Source: CAWARU01 sp963784575
GTDB taxonomy: Bacteria; Pseudomonadota; Gammaproteobacteria; UBA6186; Azoamicaceae
Length of the DNA stretch: 64,000 nucleotides
Assembly (NCBI GenBank): GCA_963784575.1
Contig: CAWARU010000002.1
Coordinates: 310,001-374,000 of the forward strand
Direction of reading: 5' to 3'
The notes under the pieces: model-generated
What the model was told of the DNA's origin: nothing
Databases searched by the model: none
What the model saw: the letters and a program-made list of their open reading frames with translations, nothing else
Position numbers and translations under genes: made by a program
In this document: one piece after another, positions 53,167-62,692 of the stretch
Layout of the letters: each line of letters begins with the position of its first letter
Numbering within the stretch: position 1 is the stretch's first letter

Positions 53167-56100
53167 TTGTTACTTCTATCAGTACTTTTTTTAATTTATT
53201 TGCAAGCACAGCAACATTGGGCTCTTCTAATATGGTGTTATGATTGCCCGGAATACTATAAAAATCAATTTTTTCACCTGCATACTTGTCCCAATGGTTA
53301 AACGATTGTTCGATATTCTCATACTCTGGTAATAAATCCTGGGCTTTAAATAGTATCACTTTGGTGTTAATAACAGGTATCTTGTAATTTTGCATGAGAG
53401 TAATACGATCCCTGATTATTTTGTCAAAATCTTCTTCGGGAACTGCATCCTGAACCCTCTGTATTGTTGACTTCACCATTTTTTCGATTTGTAATTTGCT
53501 GGGAAATTTAGCCCATCCCTCTAATAAAATCAGCGGCAAGACGCTCTCCCCTTTTCTCTGCAATTGTCTCGCAATTTCAATCGCCAGAATGGCCCCGAAT
53601 GAAAAGCAGCAAAACAGATAGGGCCCATGTTTTCGTATCTTCTGTATGACTTGCAGGTATTTTGCAGCCATTTCTTCTAGGCTCTGGTAGGCATTATGCT
53701 CTATTGGACCGATATTTTCAAGACCGTAAATGGGACACTTGTAGTGTAAATGGTGTAAATGCATTGCCAAAGCAAAATAGCAGGAAACACTGCCTCCAAG
53801 GGGGTGCAGACAAAACATAGGCATTTCTTTGCCCTCAGAACGTATCGGTATTATCACAGGGACCTCTCTCTGTTCTGTGCTAAGCGATATTTTCTCTGAG
53901 ACCAGTTTTGCTAAATTTTCAAGCGTTATTTCCTGGAATACGTGTAAATCCATTTTTATATGAAACTTCTGATCGATAAGCTTTAATAAGCGCAGGGCCA
54001 CTAATGAATGTCCCCCTAACTTAACAAACTCATCCTTAATACTGACCTTATCAACTCCCAAGACTTCCCGCCACATCTTTGCCAAGGCTGTTTCAATATC
54101 GTTACTGGGAGGGAGGTACTGGTTAGAGACTTCCCTCGTTTCGCGCGTCACTTTTTCTGCCATGACAGTATTGCGAGTATTTTGAGTGACACTTCTTTTA
54201 TTAAAGTCAAAGTTTGAAATAATAAGTTGCGGATAGGGGTTCATGAGCAGATCTTCGAAGATTTTGCTGCCTTGGTCTGGAGAGATGTCATTCGGCTTCT
54301 CGAAGAAACTGAAATTCTCAGGTTTTGCAGTTTCAACTGCCATACCGACGTCACGCCAGGTATTCCAGTTAATAACCTTGATGTTTTCAAAATTTTGCAT
54401 AAATGCAAAAGCATCTAAACAGGCATTGGCGGCACAATAATCTACCTGTCCGACGACACCGATCGTTGTGATAATGGATGAACAGAGCACAAAGAAATCT
54501 AGAGGCTGCCCTTGCAGCAAATGGGTTAGTATATAGGTTCCATCTACTTTGGCTGCAAATACTTTGTTCACCATTTCAGTATTTTTTAACTGCACGAGCC
54601 CGCCGCTCGCTATACCAGCCGCATGCAGCACGCCGTTAATGCCACCAAAATCCTTAGAGATTCTTTCTACAATATACTTACATTGCTCAAAATCGGAGAT
54701 ATCACCCGATATTAGGGTAATTTTCGCACCCAAAGCCTCGATTTCCTTTAATTTCATGATTTTCTTCGAAATTGGATCTGGCAATTCATGATTATCGAGC
54801 CAATTATCCCAGCCGCTGCGCGCCAGGAACTTCTTGCGCGTCACCAATATCAATCGGGGATTTTTAGACGCACGTGCCAGGCATTTTGCGAGGGTCAAAC
54901 TGATGCCGCCTAAGCCTCCCGTAATCAGATAGATGCCTCGACTTTTTAAAGTGAGGGGTTTATGGGTCATGATTTTCACAGGCTTGAAGATCTGTGACCA
55001 CCGAAATAAACCTCGATAGGCAATGATATTTTCATTGCTGGCACTGCAAAACTCGGTAGAATAGGCATCTTGTATGATTTGCTTGCAAATATTTGACAGT
55101 TTCTTCTTGCCTTTCTCTAAATCGGAGAGCAGTATATCGAGTATTTTTATCTTGATATTAGAATGTTCAAGCGGTATGACGCGCGCTGGGCCAATCATGC
55201 TCGATTTGGCGGGATAGATTTTCTCGGTGCCATTCACAGAACAAATTTCATTGCCTACCATCAATATATTGATATTCTTGCCGTAATTTTGCTCTGTCAC
55301 TGCTTGAGTAAAAAATAATACGCTATAGAAGCTCGAGGCTAATATTTTATGCACCTCGTCCAAGTTCAGAGTATGGGATTCATGCTCTGGGGTAACAGAA
55401 AAAAGATTGATCACAATAAAAGGCATATTCACTATTTTAAGGATGGATTTTACCAACGTTACATAATCCTTTTTGGAAGAAGGATTGATGCTGAAACTAT
55501 TCGTTGCCAAGCTTTTAAATTGATTTCCTTTTATAATCTTAATAGTGATTTGATTGTGCCGCTCCAATTCTGAACTGATGCAATCTCCAATTCCCTCCTC
55601 ATCTTGGAATAAAACCCAAGCATATTGCCGATCGAATAAATCTTTGTTGAGAGTGCTGGTAGATTGGGTGGAGCATCGTTCCCAAGAAGGCTCATAAAAG
55701 CATTCTGGATAAGATTTTGTGACCGAATCAGATTGATTCCGACTGTCCAATCCATCAGGATAAATCCAATAGCTATCACGCTGAAAAGGATAGTGACTTA
55801 GCGGTACTCGGAATCTTTTTTCGTGTTTATAAAAGCTTAACCAATCAATTTTTACATTCCACAACCATAATTGTGCAATGGTTTGTAAAAAGCACTCTTG
55901 ATCTGTTGCCGGATCTCGCGCAGAAGGCAAACTATTTTGGATGCAAAATTCAGCATTGCCTTGACCATTGGCTTGAGTCGTTTCCTTCATAAAGTTAGAC
56001 AGGGTTTTACCTGGCCCGATTTCCAAATAAAATCGATAATCTTCGGCCATGAGGTTTTGCAACCCTTGATCAAATTTTACAGTATGCCTTAAATGGTTTA

Positions 56101-58453
56101 ACCAATATATCGGCTTAATGACCTCTTCTTCCTCTATCCAATGACCTGTTAAATTCGAAATATAGGGAATATTTGGGATCTTGAAATCTACTTTTTCCAA
56201 ACAAGCTTTAAATTCCTCAAGTATAGGTTCCATTAATTCAGAATGAAAAGCATGAGAAACTCGGAGCTTATGAGTAATAATATTTTGTTGTTTTAAATTT
56301 TCTTCAAGCACGTTTATATCATTTGGGCTACCAGATACCACGAGATTATTACCAGAGTTTATTGCAGCAATAGAAATGCGATTTTGTTTTAAAAATGGCA
56401 GCAGCACATCAGAATTGGAACCCACCACCAGCATTTTGCCGGCGGGAGTTTCAGACATCAGTTTTGCCCTGCAAACTACCAAATTTATGGCAGCTTGAAG
56501 CTTCATCACTCCAGCAAGACAAGCAGCAACATATTCACCAAGGCTATGTCCGATCATGGCATTCGGTATTATACCAAGGCTCATCCAAAATTTTGCTAAG
56601 GCATATTCCAAAATAAATAAAGCAGGCTGTACAAATTTGGTGTTATTTTCATCAATTTCTTCAAGTTCCCCAAAAATAAAATCCTGAACATGAGTTTTCA
56701 AATCTGGTTCTAAAAATTCACAGCATTCATCTACTTGCCTTGAAAACTCTGGCTCGGAAAAATAGAGTTCTTTAGCCATGCCCCGATATTGTGAACCCTG
56801 CCCGGGGAACATAAATACTATTTTGGGTGCAGCGATGTCTTTATCATTATGATTACGATTACTTTGAAGTTTCGAAAATTCTTTTAACTTACGTATGGCA
56901 TCTTGCGGATCCTGGCAAATAATAGCATGACGATGCTCAAAATCTGCTCGCCCTACTTGCAGGGTGAATGCAATGTCGGCAAAATCACTATGACTATGGA
57001 CTTTCTCGAGATCATGACAGAGATTCAAAACCTGCTGTTCCAGAGATTTTTTAGTCTTTGCAGACAACAATAATAATTGTAGTTGCCGGCTTTTATTTTC
57101 TGTTACTTTATTTTTAAATTCTTCTAGAAGCAAAAAAGCATTTGTGCCGCCTATTCCTGAAGAATTGACCCCAGCGCGTCGCGGCAATTTTTTATTTTCT
57201 GGCCATTTGTAGAGCTTTGTATTCACAAAAAAAGGTGAATTATGAAAATCAATCTTCGGATTAGGTTCTTGAAAATTGAGCGAGGCGGGAATAAGTCTGG
57301 TTTTCAGTGCCATAATAGTTTTGATAAAACCCGCCATGCCTGCTGCAATATCTGCGTGACCAATATTTGTCTTAACAGAGCCGATGGCGCAAAACTGCTT
57401 TTTTGCAGTATGCATGTTAAATGCTTTGGATAAAGCGTTTAATTCAATCACATCTCCTAAGGCAGTCCCTGTACCATGTGCTTCAATATACTGAATGGAT
57501 TCCGGATTTATATCTGAGAAGGCCATGGCCCCTGATATGCATTTTGCTTGTCCAGTACTGCTCGGCGCAGTAAATCCTCCTTTGTCGGCGCCGTCATTGT
57601 TAATATTCCATCCTTTGATAACTGCATAGATACAATCACCTTCTTCTATGGCATCTTGTAAGCGTTTTAAGATGACAACCCCTACCCCATCCGAAAAAAC
57701 GGTGCCTTTAGCATTTGCATCGAAAGCACGACAGTGACCATCGGGTGATTCTAAGCCTCCTTCCTGATAGAGATAACCAGATTTTTCTGGAATGCTAATG
57801 GCAACGGCACCTGCAATTGCGATATCACAATCATAATCTATCAAGCCACGACAGGCTGTTGCAATCGAGACCAGAGAGGAAGAGCAGGCCGTAGTAATAT
57901 TGATGCTGGGTCCGGTCAAATTAAGTCTATAGGATACTTGGGTACTTAATGAAATCAAACTGGTTGCTATTCTTGCCTGAAACCAATCCATGGATTTTAG
58001 AATGTCTTTATTTTTTAATAAATTATTTTTTAAATAGGTGCTATCAGACATGCTGGCATAGACACCAAATACTTTGTTACATTTTTCTGGTGTGTATCCT
58101 GCTGATTCTAACGCTAGCCATGCATGCTCTAAAAATACTTTTTGTTGCGGATCGGTTTTTCTGGCATCAAACGGACTATATCCAAAAAAATTGGCGTCAA
58201 ATTTGTCAACATCATTTATGATGCCTTTTGCTGGAACATAATTGAGATCATCCAGCACTTTTTCAGGTAGGCCTTCTGCCCGCAATTCTTCCTTAGAAAA
58301 TCTCTGAATGGACTCTACCCCCGATACGAGGTTATCCCAAAACTTTCCAAGATTATCAGCTCCTGGAAACTTGCAAGAAATACCTATAACAGCAATATCA
58401 GTTGAAAAAAGTTCTTCAGTCGCTTCGCTCGTTTCATCAGACACTGACTGCAT
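53141..58453 (-). CDS. Type I polyketide synthase, KS-AT-KR-ACP-TE
   Basis: A one-module synthase of 1770 aa. The KS has the catalytic triad Cys190 (TACSSSL), His326 (EAHGTGT) and His366 (NIGHADIAAG). The AT has GHSLGEY (Ser637) and the motif HAFH, which marks malonyl-CoA selection. The KR has the nucleotide motif GGLGGIS near 1175, Ser in VLCSSI and Tyr in VDYCAAN near 1336, so it should reduce the keto group. There is no DH or ER. The ACP serine is in GGHSLVAL near 1480. The C-terminal thioesterase has nucleophile Ser in CFSFGA near 1617 and His in GNHNTIL near 1738; Cys replaces the first Gly of GxSxG. It receives its starter from the NRPS gene, which overlaps it by 17 bp. Confidence 0.93.
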   Translation of the reverse strand: MQSVSDETSEATEELFSTDIAVIGISCKFPGADNLGKFWDNLVSGVESIQRFSKEELRAEGLPEKVLDDLNYVPAKGIINDVDKFDANFFGYSPFDARKTDPQQKVFLEHAWLALESAGYTPEKCNKVFGVYASMSDSTYLKNNLLKNKDILKSMDWFQARIATSLISLSTQVSYRLNLTGPSINITTACSSSLVSIATACRGLIDYDCDIAIAGAVAISIPEKSGYLYQEGGLESPDGHCRAFDANAKGTVFSDGVGVVILKRLQDAIEEGDCIYAVIKGWNINNDGADKGGFTAPSSTGQAKCISGAMAFSDINPESIQYIEAHGTGTALGDVIELNALSKAFNMHTAKKQFCAIGSVKTNIGHADIAAGMAGFIKTIMALKTRLIPASLNFQEPNPKIDFHNSPFFVNTKLYKWPENKKLPRRAGVNSSGIGGTNAFLLLEEFKNKVTENKSRQLQLLLLSAKTKKSLEQQVLNLCHDLEKVHSHSDFADIAFTLQVGRADFEHRHAIICQDPQDAIRKLKEFSKLQSNRNHNDKDIAAPKIVFMFPGQGSQYRGMAKELYFSEPEFSRQVDECCEFLEPDLKTHVQDFIFGELEEIDENNTKFVQPALFILEYALAKFWMSLGIIPNAMIGHSLGEYVAACLAGVMKLQAAINLVVCRAKLMSETPAGKMLVVGSNSDVLLPFLKQNRISIAAINSGNNLVVSGSPNDINVLEENLKQQNIITHKLRVSHAFHSELMEPILEEFKACLEKVDFKIPNIPYISNLTGHWIEEEEVIKPIYWLNHLRHTVKFDQGLQNLMAEDYRFYLEIGPGKTLSNFMKETTQANGQGNAEFCIQNSLPSARDPATDQECFLQTIAQLWLWNVKIDWLSFYKHEKRFRVPLSHYPFQRDSYWIYPDGLDSRNQSDSVTKSYPECFYEPSWERCSTQSTSTLNKDLFDRQYAWVLFQDEEGIGDCISSELERHNQITIKIIKGNQFKSLATNSFSINPSSKKDYVTLVKSILKIVNMPFIVINLFSVTPEHESHTLNLDEVHKILASSFYSVLFFTQAVTEQNYGKNINILMVGNEICSVNGTEKIYPAKSSMIGPARVIPLEHSNIKIKILDILLSDLEKGKKKLSNICKQIIQDAYSTEFCSASNENIIAYRGLFRWSQIFKPVKIMTHKPLTLKSRGIYLITGGLGGISLTLAKCLARASKNPRLILVTRKKFLARSGWDNWLDNHELPDPISKKIMKLKEIEALGAKITLISGDISDFEQCKYIVERISKDFGGINGVLHAAGIASGGLVQLKNTEMVNKVFAAKVDGTYILTHLLQGQPLDFFVLCSSIITTIGVVGQVDYCAANACLDAFAFMQNFENIKVINWNTWRDVGMAVETAKPENFSFFEKPNDISPDQGSKIFEDLLMNPYPQLIISNFDFNKRSVTQNTRNTVMAEKVTRETREVSNQYLPPSNDIETALAKMWREVLGVDKVSIKDEFVKLGGHSLVALRLLKLIDQKFHIKMDLHVFQEITLENLAKLVSEKISLSTEQREVPVIIPIRSEGKEMPMFCLHPLGGSVSCYFALAMHLHHLHYKCPIYGLENIGPIEHNAYQSLEEMAAKYLQVIQKIRKHGPYLFCCFSFGAILAIEIARQLQRKGESVLPLILLEGWAKFPSKLQIEKMVKSTIQRVQDAVPEEDFDKIIRDRITLMQNYKIPVINTKVILFKAQDLLPEYENIEQSFNHWDKYAGEKIDFYSIPGNHNTILEEPNVAVLANKLKKVLIEVTSEYTSEKV

Positions 58454-60518
58454 GAAGTGACTTCCTTGACATTAATGCTTTTCTCTGTCGGATAGCTCTT
58501 TCAATTGCGTTTTTCAGATCATCTACTTTAGCTTCCTCTCTCTCACTTGCATGCATAGCCAAAGAGTGGACTGTTGGGTGATTCAATATATTTAAGATAC
58601 TGATAGGCTTAATGCCAATGGCATGCAGCTTCATGTTCAATAGTGCGCAAGCTCTCCCTAACATCAAGGAATGTGCCCCTAAATCAAAGAAATTTTGGGT
58701 TCTGTTTACAACGGTGTCTAATAGTTGTTGCCAGACTTCTGTGATTATCTTTTCTACCTGGTTAATGGGGATGTTTTTTGAATTGGTCTCTAAAATATTT
58801 CGCCCATTCATTTTTACCAGCGCAGATTTATCTGCTTTGCCATTCGCAGTGACTGGTATATAATCGATCTGAATGGTTTTTCTTGGCATCATATAGTAAG
58901 GAATATTTTCTTTTAAATATTGGTGAAATTGTAACAGATTCAAATGATTATTTGGATGAAAACATACATAAGCAATGAGCTCTTTCCGATCTTCTGCGTC
59001 TTGTTGTACGACAACTACAGCTTGCTTGACATATCTATTTTTAACCATGCAAGCTTCAATCTCACTTAACTCTACCCTAAAACCATTAATTTTAACTTGT
59101 GAATCTTCTCTATCAATGTAGACCACACCGACGTTGTGCTGCCAATAGACTAAATCGCCGGTTTTATACAATTTTTCTTCACTATTCCAAGGACTTTGTA
59201 TATATTTGGCAATCGTTTGCTTGGGATCATTCAGATATCCTAGCGCTAAACCATCTCCTCCAAGATATAATTCACCAATTTCGCCTGGCCCTATGAATTC
59301 TAATTTTTCATTAAGCACATAAGCTTTGGTATTTGAGATGGTCCTGCCAATGGGGACATGAACTTTTAGATCAGTGACATTTTCTGCTAAAAAGGTTAAA
59401 GCAAAGGTAGTGCTTTCCGTGGGGCCATAAGCATTGATCAGATTTAAATTCTTGAGATGGTATCTTTGCTTTCTTTTTAAAAGAGTTTTTATAATCTCAG
59501 GATTTGCTTTTTCACCACCAAACAATAAATACTTGATATTATCAAAGGCATCCGGACTGTCTTTTACGACGAGATTTAGCAAAGTTGCCGTGATAAACAT
59601 GATGGTAATTTTATTTCGCTTGAGTGAATCTGCAAAATCAACTGGAGATAGTAGTGTTATTTGGGGGATAATATGCAGGCTCGCCCCATTTAACAAAGCA
59701 CCCCAGAGCTCAAAAGTCATTGCATCAAAAGCCACATTGGCAATTTGAGCAATATTATCTTCTGAGTTAATATTGACATAGTTGGCATTTTTAACCAAGC
59801 TAACCACTGCGCGATGTGGGATGACACAGCCCTTGGGCTTGCCGCTCGACCCGCTGGTATACATGACATAAATGGGATCGAGAGGTGAATTCAAACATAC
59901 TTGACTTTGATCTTGGTGTTCTATCTTTTCTTGGAAAAATGCATCGATTCTAATGATCTGATCTTCTGCAAAACCGATTTCACATAAATTTTTGTGCAAA
60001 GTGGTATTAGATAAGATTTTTACAGGATTGCTGTCTTGTAAAATCGTTCTAATTCGATTCATAGGATCTTCGGTACTTAAGGGAAGATAAATACCTCCCG
60101 CTTTAACGATGGCCAGGATGCTAATAATGAGTGCGGCAGAGCGTTCCAGATACAGAGCGACAAGTGAATTGGGCCCGACACCGGCTTTACGCAAATAATT
60201 TGCTAATTGGTTTGCTTTAACGTTTAATTCGTGATAGGTATATGATTCGTCATTATTAAATAGGGCAATCTTATTGCTATTGTTGTTGACACATTCTTCG
60301 AAGAGTTCTGCGACGGTCTTATCTTTTGGATAATGACTTGGGGCACTATTGAAAATTTGCTGCTGTATTGACCAATCTTTTGTTGGGAGAACTGTGAGCT
60401 CTGCAGTTCGCTGCTTACTCGCCTTAATCTTTTGAATCTTGCTCTCTTTATTGTTTTCCTTATTAACTTTTTTTAGGGCCTTCCTTTGACTAACTCCTAC
60501 AGTTGCACTGGTACTCAC
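58437..60518 (-). CDS. NRPS loading module, adenylation-PCP
   Basis: The 693-aa protein activates one amino acid and holds it on its carrier. The start is GTG at 60518 after AGGGAG. The adenylation domain spans about residues 65-570: YTSGSSGKPKG near 222, FDAMTFELWG near 262, NAYGPTEST, YKTGD and NGKAD. A manual alignment to GrsA gives a specificity code of about D-A-F-F-L-G-A-T-F-K, which resembles codes for branched aliphatic residues (Ile, Val); this is tentative. The PCP serine is in DLGAHSLM near 617. No condensation domain is present. The tail after the PCP (AIERAIRQRKALMSRK) is basic and helical and may dock to the PKS. Confidence 0.92.
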   Translation of the reverse strand: MSTSATVGVSQRKALKKVNKENNKESKIQKIKASKQRTAELTVLPTKDWSIQQQIFNSAPSHYPKDKTVAELFEECVNNNSNKIALFNNDESYTYHELNVKANQLANYLRKAGVGPNSLVALYLERSAALIISILAIVKAGGIYLPLSTEDPMNRIRTILQDSNPVKILSNTTLHKNLCEIGFAEDQIIRIDAFFQEKIEHQDQSQVCLNSPLDPIYVMYTSGSSGKPKGCVIPHRAVVSLVKNANYVNINSEDNIAQIANVAFDAMTFELWGALLNGASLHIIPQITLLSPVDFADSLKRNKITIMFITATLLNLVVKDSPDAFDNIKYLLFGGEKANPEIIKTLLKRKQRYHLKNLNLINAYGPTESTTFALTFLAENVTDLKVHVPIGRTISNTKAYVLNEKLEFIGPGEIGELYLGGDGLALGYLNDPKQTIAKYIQSPWNSEEKLYKTGDLVYWQHNVGVVYIDREDSQVKINGFRVELSEIEACMVKNRYVKQAVVVVQQDAEDRKELIAYVCFHPNNHLNLLQFHQYLKENIPYYMMPRKTIQIDYIPVTANGKADKSALVKMNGRNILETNSKNIPINQVEKIITEVWQQLLDTVVNRTQNFFDLGAHSLMLGRACALLNMKLHAIGIKPISILNILNHPTVHSLAMHASEREEAKVDDLKNAIERAIRQRKALMSRKSLHAVSV

Positions 60519-60786
60519 GACACTCTCCCTATAATAAGCGAAACTAGTAGCGACATGGCTACTTTAGTGAGATCTCTTCAACTCCATTTGAATTACAACT
60601 CCGACTTTCAAAATTACAAAACTAGGCTACACTTAAAAAATTAACTGTTAAACCTTCGGAACCAGTAATTTTAGGGAGTATATTACTACAGGTAGGCGTA
60701 AATTGCAATATTTTTTGTTTTTTGCAGTAGGTCGGCAGCAAGTTGGGACGGAAATTGTCGTTCTCCGTGAATGAACCTAGGTCATT
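60519..60786. other. Intergenic region before the NRPS-PKS operon
   Basis: The 268 bp lie between the stop of the HTH-receiver-HPt gene and the NRPS start and must hold any independent promoter of the biosynthetic operon. No clear -35/-10 pair or strong hairpin is visible. Confidence 0.4.
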
Positions 60787-62106
60787 TTACATAGTTGCCA
60801 AACGCTCTTTCACCGCAATAAATTCATTGTATAAAAGCGTATAGAAACTTAACACTGCCTCTTTTTTTCCGGACTTAAGATAAATATCCAGACGCGAACA
60901 GGCTTCTTTTAATCTTGGGACACCACAATAACTGACACCGCCTCTTATTTTATGAAGAATCGCTTGCGCTGTTTCAAAATCATTTTCCTGGCAAGTTTTC
61001 TCCAGTAGCGGCATGTCTAAAGACATACTTTCAACTAGCATAGCGATGGCATTTTTTGCGAGTTCTCTACTACCACCAACAAGGTCCTCACCCATTTTTA
61101 AATCTATGATCTCTCCTCTGAGCTCTTGGAGATCCGTTTCTTTATAGGTTTTGTGACTATCACCTTCTATGATTCTGTCATATTTGGTGATAAACATTGC
61201 AAAAATATCTTCCACTTTTTCTTTCACCAGAGGCTTGATATAGACAGCGTTCATGCCTGCTTCAATGCATTCTCGTTTTTCTTTGTTATTCACCTGGGCT
61301 GTAAGTCCAATGATAGGCGTGTGATTGTTTTTATTCTGATCGCTGTTGCGGATTTTGCGAGTGAGTTCACAACCATGGATATCAGGCAAGCCGATATTGG
61401 TTAATATCATGTCATAATCATTTTTTTCAGTAAGACTCAATGCCATTTCACCACTGTTTGCAGCGTCTACTTGATAATAAGAATTAGACAATATCTCTTG
61501 GGTAACCTTTGTGGTGATGGGATCATCCTCAATGACTAGAATGTTGCCGCGAAAAGTACCTGAAGCATCACCATGATAATTTTTGCTGCTTCGTGATTTG
61601 AAGAAATTTTGAGTGATGGCTCGATCTGCTTCATCATAAATAGATCGGATCTTCGTGAGGTTTTTGATCACTTCTTGTAAATCAAGACTAGATTCGCTGA
61701 ACATACCTACTAAGAAGAGCTTACGCATCTTGGTATAATTTTCGGTGTTTTTATCACCTGCTTCTGTGGTCTGGAAAAAATAGTTCTTGCCGCTAAAATT
61801 AGAAAGCGTCTTTTTCACGAGGCCCATCTTAATTAGTTTGTTGATGCTATAGCGAATATTGTGGGTATCGTTACGGTTCAGAATTCTTTCGATATCAGTG
61901 ATGGTTTTGGGTTTATCATGTAATTTGATGATGTGTAAAATCGCAAGTTCATTGCCTGTCAGCATCGTGCCATTGGAATTGTTTTCGCATTCTTCTTGCC
62001 AACGCAAGAAACCATAGAATACTCTCCAAAGCTGCAACTCGAATTCCATGACTTTATTTGCTTCTTCATTTGAAGCCAGTTTCCAATTATTCTCTACTGA
62101 ATCCAT
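60787..62106 (-). CDS. Winged-helix - receiver - HPt regulator with Asn at the receiver site
   Basis: Three parts in 439 aa. Residues about 20-130 resemble a MarR-type winged helix ('TGNELAILHII', 'SINKLIKMGLVKKT'). Residues 187-305 are a receiver with acidic pocket EDD (193-195), Thr in IGLTAQ and Lys in YIKPL, but the phosphoacceptor position is Asn237 (ILTNIGLPD), so ordinary aspartyl phosphorylation is not possible. Residues about 340-439 are an HPt domain with His385 in LHKIRGGVSYCG, so phosphate can still be carried. It lies upstream of, and in the same direction as, the NRPS-PKS locus and is its natural candidate regulator. ATG at 62106 is the only start in context. Confidence 0.85.
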   Translation of the reverse strand: MDSVENNWKLASNEEANKVMEFELQLWRVFYGFLRWQEECENNSNGTMLTGNELAILHIIKLHDKPKTITDIERILNRNDTHNIRYSINKLIKMGLVKKTLSNFSGKNYFFQTTEAGDKNTENYTKMRKLFLVGMFSESSLDLQEVIKNLTKIRSIYDEADRAITQNFFKSRSSKNYHGDASGTFRGNILVIEDDPITTKVTQEILSNSYYQVDAANSGEMALSLTEKNDYDMILTNIGLPDIHGCELTRKIRNSDQNKNNHTPIIGLTAQVNNKEKRECIEAGMNAVYIKPLVKEKVEDIFAMFITKYDRIIEGDSHKTYKETDLQELRGEIIDLKMGEDLVGGSRELAKNAIAMLVESMSLDMPLLEKTCQENDFETAQAILHKIRGGVSYCGVPRLKEACSRLDIYLKSGKKEAVLSFYTLLYNEFIAVKERLATM

Positions 62107-62159
62107 AGTGAGAACTACTCCTCTTCCCTATCGACGCAACCGTTCACGCACTGCCCTGG

Positions 62160-62277
62160 AACGCCCATCTTTGGGCAATCTCGCTTTAAAAATTCAACAA
62201 AAATTGCTCATTTACTATGTGTAAACTCCGCTTTTTTGTTGAATTTTTAAAGCGACCTTGCCTCAAATCTGGACGTT
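62160..62277. repeat. 118-bp near-palindromic element
   Basis: A perfect 23-bp inverted repeat (62181-62203 and 62233-62255, 29-nt spacer) is extended outward by imperfect pairing (AACG...CCA.....TTTG.GGCAA on the left against its complement on the right) to 62160 and 62277. It lies between divergent genes, so it is not needed as a terminator; size and symmetry suggest a MITE- or REP-like element. The rest of 62107-62692 is AT-rich and presumably holds the two divergent promoters. Confidence 0.8.
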
Positions 62278-62692
62278 TTTCCAAATCTAATTTCCTGTGC
62301 CTGAACATTTACCTATCGACTGCTATAAACTTAAAAAACTAAATTAATTGTCAAACTAAATTAATTCACAAATTGACATTAATCTCTATAAGTCAGAACA
62401 GTTAAATAAGGTATTATTTAAAAGTTCTTAACAAGTTTGTACAATTTAGAGACTGAAGTCAAGAAACCATTTGATATTTGTACATAAATTATGGAGTTAT
62501 GTCAAGTATTTTCTTGATATTTGAACAAAAATGTTTGGGGTACTCCTTGGTATATTTTTTGGTATGTTTTTTTGTATAATTTCTTGATATATATAAATGT
62601 TATCAGTGATGTCATATGATAAATTGCATATGAGTTTATATATGAATAGAGTGGCAAGGTCTGGTGAGTTGAGTGAGTTAGCGAGTAGTAAT

